Positions 1-9,739 of a stretch of 34,100 nucleotides of DNA are shown here, one piece after another (position 1 is the stretch's first letter; the number at the start of each line of letters is the position of its first letter). The DNA is taken from assembly GCA_947245515.1 (NCBI GenBank), contig CAMXQV010000016.1, positions 1 to 34,100 on the forward strand, read 5' to 3'. This stretch comes from an uncultured Clostridium sp. (GTDB lineage: Bacteria > Bacillota > Clostridia > TANB77 > CAG-508). The translations under genes were made by a program, and so were the position numbers. The notes beneath the pieces are model-generated. The model searched no databases. It was not told the origin of the DNA and saw nothing but the letters and a program-made list of their open reading frames with translations.

Positions 1-23
1 CTTTTGACATTGCTTCGTAGCAT

Positions 24-240
24 AGGAATTTGACTTTAGTCAATATTCCTAACCCCCTATGAGTTTTGACCTACATTCAAAACTCGGGTGCTCTGCGAGG
101 CAATAAATTTTCTCCCATTGGGATAAAATTTATTCAAATTAACTCACTACAAAATTTATATTTGCTAATTGCAAATACAAATTTGTTCTCGTTAATTTGT
201 TGTTGCAACATAGTAGATTATTTTTATATAGTTGCAACAA
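24..240. repeat. Run of five adjacent stem-loops downstream of the recombinase gene
   Basis: No gene is visible here. Five inverted repeats follow one another almost without gaps. AGGAAT/ATTCCT (24-29/45-50) encloses TTGAC/GTCAA. GAGTTTTG/CAAAACTC lies at 61-68/78-85. AATAAATTTT/AAAATTTATT (102-111/124-133) encloses CCCA/TGGG. A long hairpin with outer arms CAAATTAAC/GTTAATTTG (135-143/191-199) contains an inner ATTTGC/GCAAAT stem. TTGTTGCAAC/GTTGCAACAA (200-209/231-240) abuts the recombinase stop codon. The last could terminate minus-strand transcription but lacks a T-run. The set could be the end of the mobile element carrying the recombinase, or a structured RNA; the window edge cuts it off. 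Confidence 0.6.
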
Positions 241-2096
<1,856 letters not shown>

Positions 2097-2136
2097 AGTA
2101 AGTAAGCCTGAGGAACTTCCCCTCAAGCTTCTCTCA

Positions 2137-2170
2137 GAACCGTGCGTGAAACTCTCGCTTCACACGGCTC
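2137..2170 (-). ncRNA. Group II intron domain V
   Basis: A 34-nt hairpin on the minus strand opens GAGCCGTGTG and closes CACGCACGGTTC, with a GAGA-like cap. This is the catalytic core of group II introns, and the 34-nt length is the usual one. It directly follows the maturase stop codon and precedes the domain VI hairpin, as in functional introns. Confidence 0.92.
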
Positions 2171-2174
2171 CCAA

Positions 2175-3419
2175 TTACCTTGCCATTGGTAAAATTCCAT
2201 ATCTCCAATGTGCAAATAACTTTGTGTCTCTTTGTGCAATTTCTGCTAACCAGTTTGTAGCTTTCTTCGTTGACCTTATTGTTTTATATTTTCTTTTGAC
2301 CCATTTTATGAGAATTGTATTGATATACTCCAATATTTTATTAATACCTGCCTTATAATAATGTGAATAGTAATTTATCCACCCTTGTATTTTGCTATTT
2401 AATATATTTGCTATGTCTTTCAATGATTTATTAACTCTCAATTGTATTCTCCAACTTCTTATTTCTTCTCTAATTGCTTTTTGTGCCTTATCACTCATAG
2501 ATGGTAGAAAACTACTAAATCCTTCTCCATATTTATCTATGGCGCTCCTTGTTCTAAATGTGTATCCTAGAAAATCAAATGCTATATTTTCGTAATTTCC
2601 TTTTCTGTGTTTGTCTTTGCAATATACAATTTTAGTCTTTTCTAGGTTTAATTCAAGTCCAAAAGTTTTAAATCTTTTATCTAAAACTTTTATAATATAT
2701 TTTGCTTGTTTCAATGATACACAATTTAAAACTCCATCATCTGCATAACGCACCCATTGTATTGTTGAAAATTCTTTGCTCATAAAATCATCAAATGCAT
2801 AATGCATAAATAGATTTGCTAATACTGGGCTTATTACTCCTCCTTGTGGTGTTCCTGTTGTTCTTTCTACTATTGTTCCATCTTGCATTTTAAATGGTGT
2901 TTTTAGCCATCTTTCAATGTAAAGTATTATCCATTGTTCATTTGTATACCTTTTGACCATTTTAATTAGATAGTCGTGTCTGATATTATCAAACAGTCCT
3001 TTGATGTCAAAGTCTACTACCCAATCTTTTCGCCAACATCTTTCTCTTAGTACTCCTACTGCTTGTATTGCTGACTTATTTGGTCTGTATCCATACGAAT
3101 CTTCATGAAATATTTTCTCTACTTTTGGTTCAAAGTATAACTTAGCTACCATTTGCGCTATTCTGTCCTCAACAGTTGGTATTCCTAATATTCTAGTTCC
3201 ACCATTCTTTTTAGGTATTGCTACTGCTTTTACTGGTTTTGGAAAATATGTTCCTGATGACATTCTGTTCCAGATTTTATATAAATTATCTTTCAGATTT
3301 TCTTCAAATTCCTCTATTGTTTGTTCATCAATTCCATATGTTCCTTTGTTTGCTTTTACTCTGTCAAATGCTATTTTCACTGCTTGTTTTGAAATTTTAA
3401 ATGGTTTTGTTTCTTCCAT
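2175..3419 (-). CDS. ltrA: Group II intron reverse transcriptase/maturase
   Basis: The intron-encoded protein (414 residues) helps the intron RNA splice and copies it into DNA at the target. Visible reverse-transcriptase blocks are GIDEQTIEEFE, the IPKKNGGTRILGIPTVEDRIAQ block, DFDIKGLFDNI, TPQGGVISPVLANL and the catalytic RYADD near residues 230-235. The maturase X domain follows, with group II intron signatures such as GWINYYSHYY and a C-terminal AHWRYG motif. No HNH endonuclease domain is present, so this is an endonuclease-minus enzyme that probably uses nicked or replicating DNA to prime. The ATG at 3419 has a strong GGAGGAG site. Domain V begins five bases after the stop codon. It appears intact. 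Confidence 0.95.
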   Translation of the reverse strand: MEETKPFKISKQAVKIAFDRVKANKGTYGIDEQTIEEFEENLKDNLYKIWNRMSSGTYFPKPVKAVAIPKKNGGTRILGIPTVEDRIAQMVAKLYFEPKVEKIFHEDSYGYRPNKSAIQAVGVLRERCWRKDWVVDFDIKGLFDNIRHDYLIKMVKRYTNEQWIILYIERWLKTPFKMQDGTIVERTTGTPQGGVISPVLANLFMHYAFDDFMSKEFSTIQWVRYADDGVLNCVSLKQAKYIIKVLDKRFKTFGLELNLEKTKIVYCKDKHRKGNYENIAFDFLGYTFRTRSAIDKYGEGFSSFLPSMSDKAQKAIREEIRSWRIQLRVNKSLKDIANILNSKIQGWINYYSHYYKAGINKILEYINTILIKWVKRKYKTIRSTKKATNWLAEIAQRDTKLFAHWRYGILPMAR

Positions 3420-3966
3420 AAACTCCTCCTTCTTTCAAAGTTGATTTATTTCTTAAACTAGTAATCTTGAACCCTTCGCTCCATTTCCATTACAGAAACT
3501 TCTTCACTACTACGGTTCAATCTGCCCCTATTGACTACATTGGTACTCTCTATCTTATGGTTCTTCCACTTGATATTCTCCCTTAACATTAGTCTCTAGG
3601 TTCCCATGTTTCGTATAAACGCCTATGTTAAGTTCATGCCACCTATGCACCGTCCACCGTTTAGTCAGTAAACAGGTTTCCACTAAACTTATCCCAATAC
3701 GCCCGAGACTATTGGTTTTGATGAAATCTTGACCTTTCGATGCTTTCGTAAGTGGTTCACACGTTCGTTCATCTCCTTAACACTCACCTGACAACTTAAA
3801 TGTTGCCTTTTCTCTAACGCTCAGCACCATACCTTTTGAATACAGCACCTTAGAGTGGTTTGCAATCTCTACCTGTATAGCGATTGCAGTAGACCTACTA
3901 CCATCATTTATACAATTACAAATATCTTTGTACCTTTATTCTACATTGATATTTTGCATGGCACAC

Positions 3967-4030
3967 CGCGGGCTTGGTCTTCGGTGGAAACTCTCATATA
4001 CAATCCACATTTTTTCTTTTCTTCGTTCAA
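3967..4030 (-). CDS. Large serine recombinase, 5' exon with TTG start
   Basis: On the minus strand TTAGGAGG is followed after about nine bases by TTG at 4030. The frame reads MNEEKKKCGLYMRVSTEDQAR and then meets GTGTGCC, a typical group II intron 5' end. The motif MRVSTEDQ contains the catalytic serine of serine recombinases. Removing 2097-3966 joins the split codon G+AG (Glu), giving ...STEDQAREGFSLPEQ..., the usual family sequence, and makes the coding length exactly 640 codons with stop. An ATG at 4037 is better placed as a codon, but its frame does not encode the recombinase, so I chose TTG. Confidence 0.85.
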
Positions 4031-4150
4031 ATTTCATAACCTCCTAACAAACGGACTAACAAATTCTAAGCATTAAAATGCAAGAATTTGTAACGTTCGC
4101 ATAATTATCTTCTACGTCAAGTCTATCGACTTTCCTAGAATATAAATAAA

Positions 4151-4255
4151 AAGAGACATCAAAGTACAATACGAGTACTACTGACATCTCTTAAATACAT
4201 TTATCATAAACTAAAATACAATAATGCAATATAATATAATTTTTTCAAAGTACTC
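4151..4255 (-). promoter_or_regulatory. Candidate transcription attenuator in the recombinase leader
   Basis: On the minus strand an imperfect hairpin spans 4192-4151 (AAGAGA/TCTCTT, TCA/TGA, GTAC/GTAC) and is followed by TTTATTTAT, like a Rho-independent terminator. Upstream, at 4255-4245, lies GAGTACTTTGA. Its GTACTTTGA is repeated in the 3' arm of the terminator (4167-4159), so the upstream copy can compete for the 5' arm segment AGTACTC (about 4179-4173). That is the layout of antiterminator versus terminator. A third hairpin (AGTATAGTT/AACTATACT, 4261-4288) precedes it. The leader runs about 270 nt from the promoter at 4304-4331 to the TTG start. The trigger is unknown. Confidence 0.5.
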
Positions 4256-4260
4256 ATAAT

Positions 4261-4288
4261 AGTATAGTTCTTCACGAACAACTATACT
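4261..4288. repeat. Perfect 9-bp inverted repeat in the recombinase leader
   Basis: AGTATAGTT at 4261-4269 is matched by AACTATACT at 4280-4288 around a ten-base loop. It lies about 16 bases downstream of the minus-strand -10 box, so it forms the first hairpin of the leader RNA or an operator for a dimeric repressor. The sequence does not decide which. Confidence 0.55.
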
Positions 4289-4303
4289 TAATTTATTGCT
4301 TAT

Positions 4304-4331
4304 ATTATACTACGATTTTAAGAAATGTCAA
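4304..4331 (-). promoter_or_regulatory. Sigma-A promoter reading toward the serine recombinase
   Basis: On the minus strand TTGACA (4331-4326) is separated by 16 bases from TATAAT (4309-4304), both perfect to consensus. It lies just after the stop codon of the small gene at 4342-4611. The first gene downstream is the recombinase at 4030, after a structured leader. Confidence 0.75.
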
Positions 4332-4341
4332 ATATTTACAA

Positions 4342-4611
4342 TTATATATTTTTTAAATATTCTTCTAACTCTGATAATTTAATCTTTCTAGTTAAGTTAG
4401 TGATATATACATCATTAGAGTAATTAAACACTAAAAAAGTAATATTCTTAATAATCACTCTATGTGGTTCAATATATGTAAGATTAGTTCTCTCTAATTT
4501 TCTAATACTACCATTTACAAAAGTAGGAGTAACTTTAGAAAACTCACATATAAATTCAAGTCTTTGTTTTAGACATTCCTCAAATTCTAGTTCTTGCTTA
4601 ATTATCTTCAT
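4342..4611 (-). CDS. Small hypothetical protein
   Basis: This codes for about 89 residues, starting MKIIKQELEFEECLKQ. I chose the ATG at 4611 because GAAAGGATG lies nine bases upstream; the ATG at 4623 has no room for a ribosome site and overlaps it. The protein is charged and helical at both ends, with a middle stretch of alternating hydrophobic residues (IEPHRVIIKNITFLVFNYS) that looks like beta strands. No signal peptide, membrane segment or known motif is seen. It lies between ssrA and the recombinase on the same strand, downstream of the ssrA terminator. I do not recognise it. It may be cargo of the recombinase-bearing element. Confidence 0.6.
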   Translation of the reverse strand: MKIIKQELEFEECLKQRLEFICEFSKVTPTFVNGSIRKLERTNLTYIEPHRVIIKNITFLVFNYSNDVYITNLTRKIKLSELEEYLKNI

Positions 4612-4661
4612 TTCAAACACCATCCTTTCGTTTGGATGATTTTAATATTGTTTTTAAGCAA

Positions 4662-4701
4662 CAAAAAAATCAACCAGATTTTATTTTCTGATTGATTTTT
4701 G
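4662..4701 (-). terminator. Terminator downstream of ssrA
   Basis: A 13-14 bp hairpin (AAAAATCAAYCAGA pairing with TCTGGTTGATTTTT, loop about eight bases) ends in a T-run on the minus strand, about 40 bases past the tmRNA 3' end. A T-run is also present on the plus strand, so it may act both ways. A second hairpin, TCTGTTC/GAACAGA (4709-4732), sits between it and the CCA end. Confidence 0.8.
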
Positions 4702-4740
4702 TATCAATTCTGTTCAATTTAGTTCGAACAGATACGTCGT

Positions 4741-5094
4741 TGGTGGAGATGAGGAGAGTCGAACTCCTGTCCATAACACTTTCCATATAAATTTCTACAA
4801 GTTTAGTTTATCAATTATATTCATTTTAGTTACACCGATAAACAGGTTTAAATAAAATATAGCTTTTTAAATACCCTCTATTTTAAAAGCAAAAATAGAT
4901 TTGTTTCCCACAAATATAACACCTTATCTAAATAGGTGGGACTATTTAGTAAAGTGTAGCTACAATTACGCAGCTAATGCTAATTCTTCGTTATCAGCGT
5001 TTATATTTATTTTCGCTTTTTTTAAGTGGCCAAAGCGACCATCCACTACTTGCTATTTATATTTCATGTGTAATGTCGAAACCATTACATCCCC
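4741..5094 (-). ncRNA. ssrA: Transfer-messenger RNA (tmRNA)
   Basis: One-piece tmRNA of 354 nt that rescues stalled ribosomes and tags their products for proteolysis. The 5' end GGGGATG at 5094 pairs with CATCTCC next to the encoded CCA at the 3' end, forming the alanine acceptor stem. GGTTTCGACAT near the 5' end and GTTCGACTC near the 3' end are the typical tRNA-like-domain sequences. On the minus strand the tag frame before 4968 reads ...NADNEELALAA followed by TAA. A resume codon at GCG would give AKINI then NADNEELALAA, which is my inference. The remaining sequence folds as the usual pseudoknots. A promoter lies just upstream and a terminator downstream. Confidence 0.95.
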
Positions 5095-5106
5095 ATATCA
5101 TTATAT

Positions 5107-5135
5107 ATTATATATTATTTTTAATAATTTATCAA
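5107..5135 (-). promoter_or_regulatory. Promoter of ssrA
   Basis: On the minus strand TTGATA (5135-5130), a 17-base spacer and TATAAT (5112-5107). Initiation would fall about five to seven bases before the mature 5' end at 5094, which fits a short leader removed by RNase P. A second TATAAT at 5105-5100 is too far from the -35 box. Confidence 0.65.
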
Positions 5136-5337
5136 GAAATTTTCATATTAAATCAGGGAAATTGTTACTAGACCTTCATAATCACTATTGTTTACCACGA
5201 TAAACGAAAACTTTAATTGACATAAGTGATATAATTAAATAGTACAGCACAAGAGCGACATTAGCATGATTCTAAGAGAGCGTTTACTAGACTGATATTG
5301 AATCATTTTCTTTGAACCACAAATTGTCTATGGCTAA

Positions 5338-5724
5338 GCCAATCATTTATGTTCTTTGGTAGGAGTATGTCCAGGAAATAATGAAAGTGCTGGAAAGCGA
5401 AGACATGGAAAGACAAGAAATGGAAATAAAACATTAAAAAGCATATTAGTAGAATGTGCACAAGCGGCTTCAAAACATAAAGATTCATTTTTTTATTCTC
5501 AATACCAAAGAATAGCAATAAAAAGAGGTAGACAAAGAGCAAAAATGACTGTAGCACATTCAATGTTAATAGCAATATATTATATGATTAAAGAAGATAA
5601 GGAATTTAAAGATTTAGGAGCAAATTACTACAATCAATTTAATACAGAAAAAAAGGCAAATTCATATATAAAAAAGCTAAAAGAATTAGGCTATGATGTA
5701 CAAATAAATGCACAAGCAAGCTAA
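5338..5724 (+). pseudogene. IS110-family transposase, C-terminal fragment
   Basis: The frame from 5338 reads ANHLCSLVGVCPGNNESAGKR followed by KTRNGNKTLKSILVECAQAA. This is the conserved Transposase_20 (IS116/IS110/IS902) C-terminal domain with its catalytic serine region. A stop at 5335 precedes it and the N-terminal DEDD RuvC-like domain is missing, so only about 129 residues of roughly 400 remain. The C-terminus appears complete (ends INAQAS). The first ATG-like start (TTG at 5356) has no ribosome site. It is a dead remnant; intact IS110 enzymes act with a bridge RNA encoded in the element ends. Confidence 0.85.
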
Positions 5725-6340
5725 TTCTTTAAAACAAACTAATATAATTATACTATGAAACAATAAAAAAACAAGAGAAAATGAAAAAATTTAATATGTT
5801 TTTCTTACCTTTAAATATATTAAAATTCATAATATAAAATTAGGTAATAGATATAGCAAGTAGCAAAAGGGCGAAAAAGCATATATAAAGTGCCAACAAC
5901 TTCTCACCCTTTTGAAAGCAAGTTATTTAGTTTTCATAGTAGATAATGGTTTGTAAAATTTAAATGAAATATCAATACTTTCAAAGATTTTTAATCAACA
6001 TAATTGTGCAAAAATACTGAAAATTTTTTCTTTTGTAAGTATTGATATTTCTAGGATTAAAAGAATTTTTTATAAAAAACCATTATCTAGTAACAGGAAA
6101 TTTAATAAGGTATTTAAATAAATAATACAAAAATCAATACAAATTAGATTAAAAATTATAATAAATTAAAATCATTTACTTCCATAAATTTATATTATAA
6201 AGAACGTTTAAAATTAAAATTTAATCTGTAGATTACTCCAATCACACTTGCGTAGCTAGTTTAGTTGCTTACTCAGTGTTTCAAAAGTTATATATTATAA
6301 CCTCCAATTGTAGAAAGTCAAAACTTAAACCATAGAAGAA
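5725..6340. other. Gene-free, hairpin-rich intergenic region
   Basis: There is no credible ORF between the transposase remnant and the operon promoter. Several complementary segments occur. ACTATGAAA (near 5751) can pair with TTTTCATAGT (just before 5941). AAAAGGG and CCCTTTT (near 5868 and 5906) form a stem. The long double-stem inverted repeat at 5941-6088 follows. It could be leftover IS110 end sequence, a structured RNA or decayed repeats. Confidence 0.5.
5941..6088. repeat. Long two-stage inverted repeat (148 nt)
   Basis: Outer arms AGATAATGGTTT (5941-5952) and AAACCATTATCT (6077-6088) are perfect. Inner arms GAAATATCAATACTT (5966-5980) and AAGTATTGATATTTC (6037-6051) are perfect over 15 bp. 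The segments between outer and inner stems are unpaired and unequal. The plan (outer stem, internal loop, inner stem, apical loop) resembles the elements at 19027-19268 and 27343-27546, but the sequence differs. No T-run follows, so it is not a simple terminator. Confidence 0.65.
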
Positions 6341-6369
6341 TTGACAAAATAGGCAATAAAAGGTAGAAT
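6341..6369 (+). promoter_or_regulatory. Promoter of the polysaccharide operon
   Basis: TTGACA at 6341-6346, a 17-base spacer, and TAGAAT at 6364-6369. Transcription would begin near 6376, about 40 bases before the ABC permease start at 6418. No other promoter this good is visible up to 15772. Confidence 0.75.
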
Positions 6370-6417
6370 ATAACATGTAAAAAAGTAATAAAAAACAGGA
6401 GATGAAAAGCAAAAAAG

Positions 6418-7209
6418 ATGGAATTTATAAAAATATTAATAAAAAACAAAAAACTAGCCTTCTCATTAGGAAAAAATGACTTTAAAAATAGATTTGCAAA
6501 CACAAGTCTAGGAAGCATATGGGGATTCTTACAACCCTTTGTATTCATGATAACCTATGTAATAGTATTTCAATACATCCTAAAAACAGGAAGTGCAGGA
6601 AATGATCCATATGTAGTATGGTTTTTACCTGGAATGGCAATGTGGCAATGCATAAACGACACAATAATAAATGCAAGCAGTTCAATAAGAACTTACAGTT
6701 ATCTAGTAAAAAAAGTAGTATTTCCAGTAGATATAATACCAATAATATCAATAATAGCAAGCAGTTTTGTAGCACTATTCCTATTTATAGTAGCAATAGC
6801 AGTAGGAATACTATTCAACTACACACCAAACTTCATACAAGTAATATATATAATAATATCAGCCTATGCATTTTTTATAGCCTTTACAAGATTTACATCA
6901 GCATTAACAACATTAGTACCAGACTTTTCTCAACTATTAGGAATAATGATGCAACTATTCTTCTGGTTCACACCAGTAGTATGGAACTTATCAATGCTTG
7001 AAAATCATCCAACAATATTAGCACTAATGAAATGTCTACCCTTTAACTATTTAGTAACAGGCTTTAGAGATTGCTTTATATCAAGTAATATAGTAACAGA
7101 AAACAACTGGATATATACAATAATATTTTGGATAATAACAATAATAATGTTCATATGGGGAAATTATATTTTTAAAAAAAGCAAAAAAGACTTTGCAGAT
7201 GTATTATAA
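6418..7209 (+). CDS. ABC-2 type polysaccharide export permease (Wzm/TagG-like)
   Basis: Membrane subunit of an ABC exporter that moves lipid-linked polysaccharide or teichoic-acid-like chains across the membrane. The 263-residue protein starts with an amphipathic N-terminus (KNDFKNRFANTSLGSIWGFLQPF, the family's interface motif). About six hydrophobic segments follow, at roughly 35-55, 60-80 (interface), 105-130, 140-165, 175-195 and 230-250. Length and motif are normal for the Wzm/TagG family. Its partner ATPase is encoded at 8266, with a glycosyltransferase in between. The start is uncertain: AGGAGA lies 15 bases upstream, farther than usual, and the ATG at 6402 next to it is out of frame. 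First gene of the operon. Confidence 0.9.
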   Translation: MEFIKILIKNKKLAFSLGKNDFKNRFANTSLGSIWGFLQPFVFMITYVIVFQYILKTGSAGNDPYVVWFLPGMAMWQCINDTIINASSSIRTYSYLVKKVVFPVDIIPIISIIASSFVALFLFIVAIAVGILFNYTPNFIQVIYIIISAYAFFIAFTRFTSALTTLVPDFSQLLGIMMQLFFWFTPVVWNLSMLENHPTILALMKCLPFNYLVTGFRDCFISSNIVTENNWIYTIIFWIITIIMFIWGNYIFKKSKKDFADVL

Positions 7210-7250
7210 AGCTATAAAAAAGACATTAGTACCTTAAGAAAGGGAAAAGA

Positions 7251-8246
7251 ATGAAGATGAAAGAACAAATTGACATACTAATGGCCACCTATAATGGCGA
7301 AAAATATCTAGAAGAACAACTAGATAGCATATTAAACCAAACCTATAAAAACATAAAAATAATAATATCAGATGATTGTTCAAAAGACAGAACAAGAGAA
7401 ATACTAAAAAAATATGAAGAAGATGAAAGAGTAGAAGTACACTATCAAAAAGAAAACCAAGGCTATATAAAAAACTTTGAATATTTAGTAAAACAAGTAA
7501 AAAGCCCATTATTCATGTTATCAGACCAAGATGATGTATGGCAACCAGAAAAAATAGAAAAAACCTATGAAAAATTAAAGGAAGAAGATGCAAACCTAGT
7601 ATTTGGAGACCTAGAAGTAGTCGACGAAAATTTAAATACAATACATTCATCCTTTGGAGACTTCATGTTATTAAATAGAAGAATAAAAAAATATATAAAT
7701 AGTTATAAAGTAAATTATTTATACAACAGTGTAACAGGTTGTACAACGCTATGTAAAAAAGAAATGATATCAAAAATATTACCTTTTCCAAACAACTCTG
7801 AATATGTTCCACATGACCATTGGATGGGGATAATGGCAGGAGTTAATGGAAAATTAGCATATCTACCAGAAACCTATATAAAATATAGACAACATGGAAA
7901 TAATCAAATAGGAACAGAAAGAAGATCACACAAATTTACTAAATTAGAACAAGTAAGAAAACTTTTTCTAGAAATAAAATTAGGTGTATTTGAAACTTAT
8001 GTAGCAAATAAGGAAAAATTTCCTGAAAACTTGCAACAACTAAATAAAAAAGCTTTAGAATATTTTAAAATGCTAGAGCAAAAGAAAAACTTCAATTTCA
8101 AAGGTTGGAAAGTATTTCATGAACTATATAAAACTGAAACCTTTATGTTTTATATAGAAAACTTTATAATTATGAATCTGCCTTTTATAGGAAAAGGAAT
8201 ATTTAAAATAAGACATTTAATTTTAAAAATATTAGGAAAAAGATAA
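7251..8246 (+). CDS. Family 2 glycosyltransferase (rhamnosyltransferase-like)
   Basis: Cytoplasmic inverting GT-A enzyme of 331 residues that transfers a sugar from a nucleotide donor to the growing lipid-linked glycan. It shows the N-terminal DILMATYNGEKYLEEQLDSI motif, the nucleotide-binding SDDCSKD, the metal-binding SDQDDVW (the DQDDxW form common in rhamnosyltransferases) and YVPHDHWMG in the acceptor region. Two hydrophobic patches near 300-325 may attach it to the membrane. The start at 7251 follows GAAAGGGAAAAG; an ATG six bases later is possible. It lies between the permease and the ATPase of the exporter and closely resembles the enzyme at 22789. Donor sugar cannot be read from sequence. 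Confidence 0.9.
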   Translation: MKMKEQIDILMATYNGEKYLEEQLDSILNQTYKNIKIIISDDCSKDRTREILKKYEEDERVEVHYQKENQGYIKNFEYLVKQVKSPLFMLSDQDDVWQPEKIEKTYEKLKEEDANLVFGDLEVVDENLNTIHSSFGDFMLLNRRIKKYINSYKVNYLYNSVTGCTTLCKKEMISKILPFPNNSEYVPHDHWMGIMAGVNGKLAYLPETYIKYRQHGNNQIGTERRSHKFTKLEQVRKLFLEIKLGVFETYVANKEKFPENLQQLNKKALEYFKMLEQKKNFNFKGWKVFHELYKTETFMFYIENFIIMNLPFIGKGIFKIRHLILKILGKR

Positions 8247-8265
8247 TACTGAAAGGAGAGACAAA

Positions 8266-9606
8266 TTGGAAGCAAAACAAGAAAAAGAAGAACAAGAAAA
8301 CAAAAAAGAAATTGTTGTAAAAATTGATAAACTTTGTAAAAACTATAAAATGTTTGCTAGAAAAAAAGATAGATTAATTGAAACACTAGCTCCTAACCTA
8401 AATAGACATCAAATATTTAAAGCTTTAGATGATTTTTCTCTAGAAATACGTAAAGGTGAAGTATTAGGAATATTAGGAAAAAATGGTGCAGGTAAATCCA
8501 CTTTGTTAAAAATGATTACAGGAGTTGTAACACCAAGTAGTGGAACAATGGAAATAAAAGGAAAAATAAGTTCCTTATTAGAGTTAGGTGCAGCCTTTAA
8601 TATGGATTTAACAGGAATAGAAAATATATATCAACATGGACAAGTTATGGGCTTAACAAGAGAAGAAATCGAAAAAAGAAAGCCAGAAATTATTAAATTT
8701 GCAGATATAGGAGACCATATATATCAACCAGTAAAAACCTATTCATCAGGTATGTTTGCAAGATTAGCCTTTGCATGTGCAATAAATGTAGATCCAGACA
8801 TATTAATTGTAGATGAAGTATTATCAGTAGGAGACATGGCTTTTCAATTAAAATGTTTCAAAAAATTCGAACAATTAAAAAAGAAAGACAAAACAATTAT
8901 ATTTGTTACACATAGTATAAATGATATTTTAAACAACTGTAATAGAACAATAATATTAAATGATGGAAAGAAGATCTTTGATGGTGGAGTAAAAGATGGA
9001 GTAGAAAACTATAAAAAACTAATTACTGGAATGTTAAAAGAGCAAGATTTGGATTCAGAAAAGTCAAAGGAACAAGAAGAAAAATCAGAGGCAATTTTGG
9101 GTGTAAATGACGATGGTGTAGAATGGAAAAAATATTTTACAATAAATCCAGAGGTTATAAAATATGGTAATGGAGAAGCAGAAATTATAGATTTTGGTGT
9201 ATTTAATACAAAAGGAGAACCAACAAGTATAATAGATAGTCAAGAAGAAATAATAGTAAAATTAAAAGCAAAATTCAACGAAGACGTGGAATGTCCTACC
9301 TTTTCTATGACAATAAAAGACTTTAATGGAAAGGAAATTTGTGGAACAAACACGAACTTCTTAAATTACTATACAGGAAATTGCAAAAAAGGTGAAACTT
9401 ACATCTGTGAATTTAAACAAAGATTTCAATTAGCACCAGGGAAATATACCTTATCCTTAAGTTGTAGTAGATATGACTTTAATGGAGAAATTGTTGTTTT
9501 AAATAGAAATTATGACTTAATAATATTTGAAGTAATGTCTAGTAAAAGATTTGTTGGATATTATAATTTAGATACAGAAACATATGTAACAAAAATAGAT
9601 GAGTAG
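8266..9606 (+). CDS. Polysaccharide ABC exporter ATPase with C-terminal glycan-binding domain (Wzt-like)
   Basis: ATPase partner of the permease at 6418 (446 residues). The nucleotide-binding domain has Walker A GKNGAGKSTL (about 71-80), the signature YSSGM (about 159-163), Walker B ILIVDEVLSVGD (Asp183-Glu184) and the switch His in FVTHS. After a charged linker (about 260-280), a beta-rich domain of about 160 residues follows, as in Wzt proteins. There the C-terminal domain recognises the modified non-reducing end of the chain before export. The start is TTG at 8266 with GAAAGGAGAG upstream; no ATG is better placed. The extra domain, absent from TagH, suggests the exported glycan carries an end cap, which fits the MetK and methyltransferase genes downstream. 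Confidence 0.92.
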   Translation: MEAKQEKEEQENKKEIVVKIDKLCKNYKMFARKKDRLIETLAPNLNRHQIFKALDDFSLEIRKGEVLGILGKNGAGKSTLLKMITGVVTPSSGTMEIKGKISSLLELGAAFNMDLTGIENIYQHGQVMGLTREEIEKRKPEIIKFADIGDHIYQPVKTYSSGMFARLAFACAINVDPDILIVDEVLSVGDMAFQLKCFKKFEQLKKKDKTIIFVTHSINDILNNCNRTIILNDGKKIFDGGVKDGVENYKKLITGMLKEQDLDSEKSKEQEEKSEAILGVNDDGVEWKKYFTINPEVIKYGNGEAEIIDFGVFNTKGEPTSIIDSQEEIIVKLKAKFNEDVECPTFSMTIKDFNGKEICGTNTNFLNYYTGNCKKGETYICEFKQRFQLAPGKYTLSLSCSRYDFNGEIVVLNRNYDLIIFEVMSSKRFVGYYNLDTETYVTKIDE

Positions 9607-9739
9607 GTATAGGGTAAGAAATAGTTGGTCATTGGAAAAGAGGCTAATTCGATTTTAATTTAATCAAGGTATTCTCATATGTCTAATAAATTTTACCTAG
9701 CTTAATATCAAATTTGTAACTTGAGGAAGGAGATTAAAC

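Larger units (their letters stand above)
2097..3966 (-). mobile_element. Group II intron inserted in the serine recombinase gene
   Basis: This 1870-nt self-splicing retroelement lies in sense orientation inside the recombinase gene. The 5' end is GTGTGCC at 3966. The RNA domains before the ORF occupy roughly 3420-3966 and contain no other gene. The reverse transcriptase lies at 2175-3419. Domain V is at 2137-2170, and a domain VI hairpin with AGG/CCT pairing runs to the 3' end. The junction was fixed by keeping the recombinase frame. It implies the intron ends ...TTACT, whereas many group II introns end in AY, so the 3' boundary could be off by a base or two. The insertion lies within codons of a conserved motif of the host gene. 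Confidence 0.85.

Noticed and set aside
4020..4037. ATG start at 4037 for the recombinase 5' exon
   Set aside because: That frame reads MKFERRKEKMWIVYES and lacks the MRVSTEDQ motif; only the TTG frame joins the main exon.
4722..4729. GTTCGAAC as a tRNA T-loop remnant beside ssrA
   Set aside because: No acceptor or anticodon stem is present; it is better explained as one arm of a short hairpin after the tmRNA.
5217..5245. TTGACA with TAGTAC as a plus-strand promoter
   Set aside because: The -10 box is poor and only a dead transposase fragment lies downstream.
5303..5575. Minus-strand ORF opposite the IS110 fragment
   Set aside because: The plus-strand frame encodes the conserved transposase domain; the minus product is a hydrophobic shadow.
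9607..9739. Leader similarity between 9607-9739 and 23860-24008
   Set aside because: Only scattered matches (TAATC, TATAT, AGGAAGGA) in AT-rich sequence; not convincing by eye.
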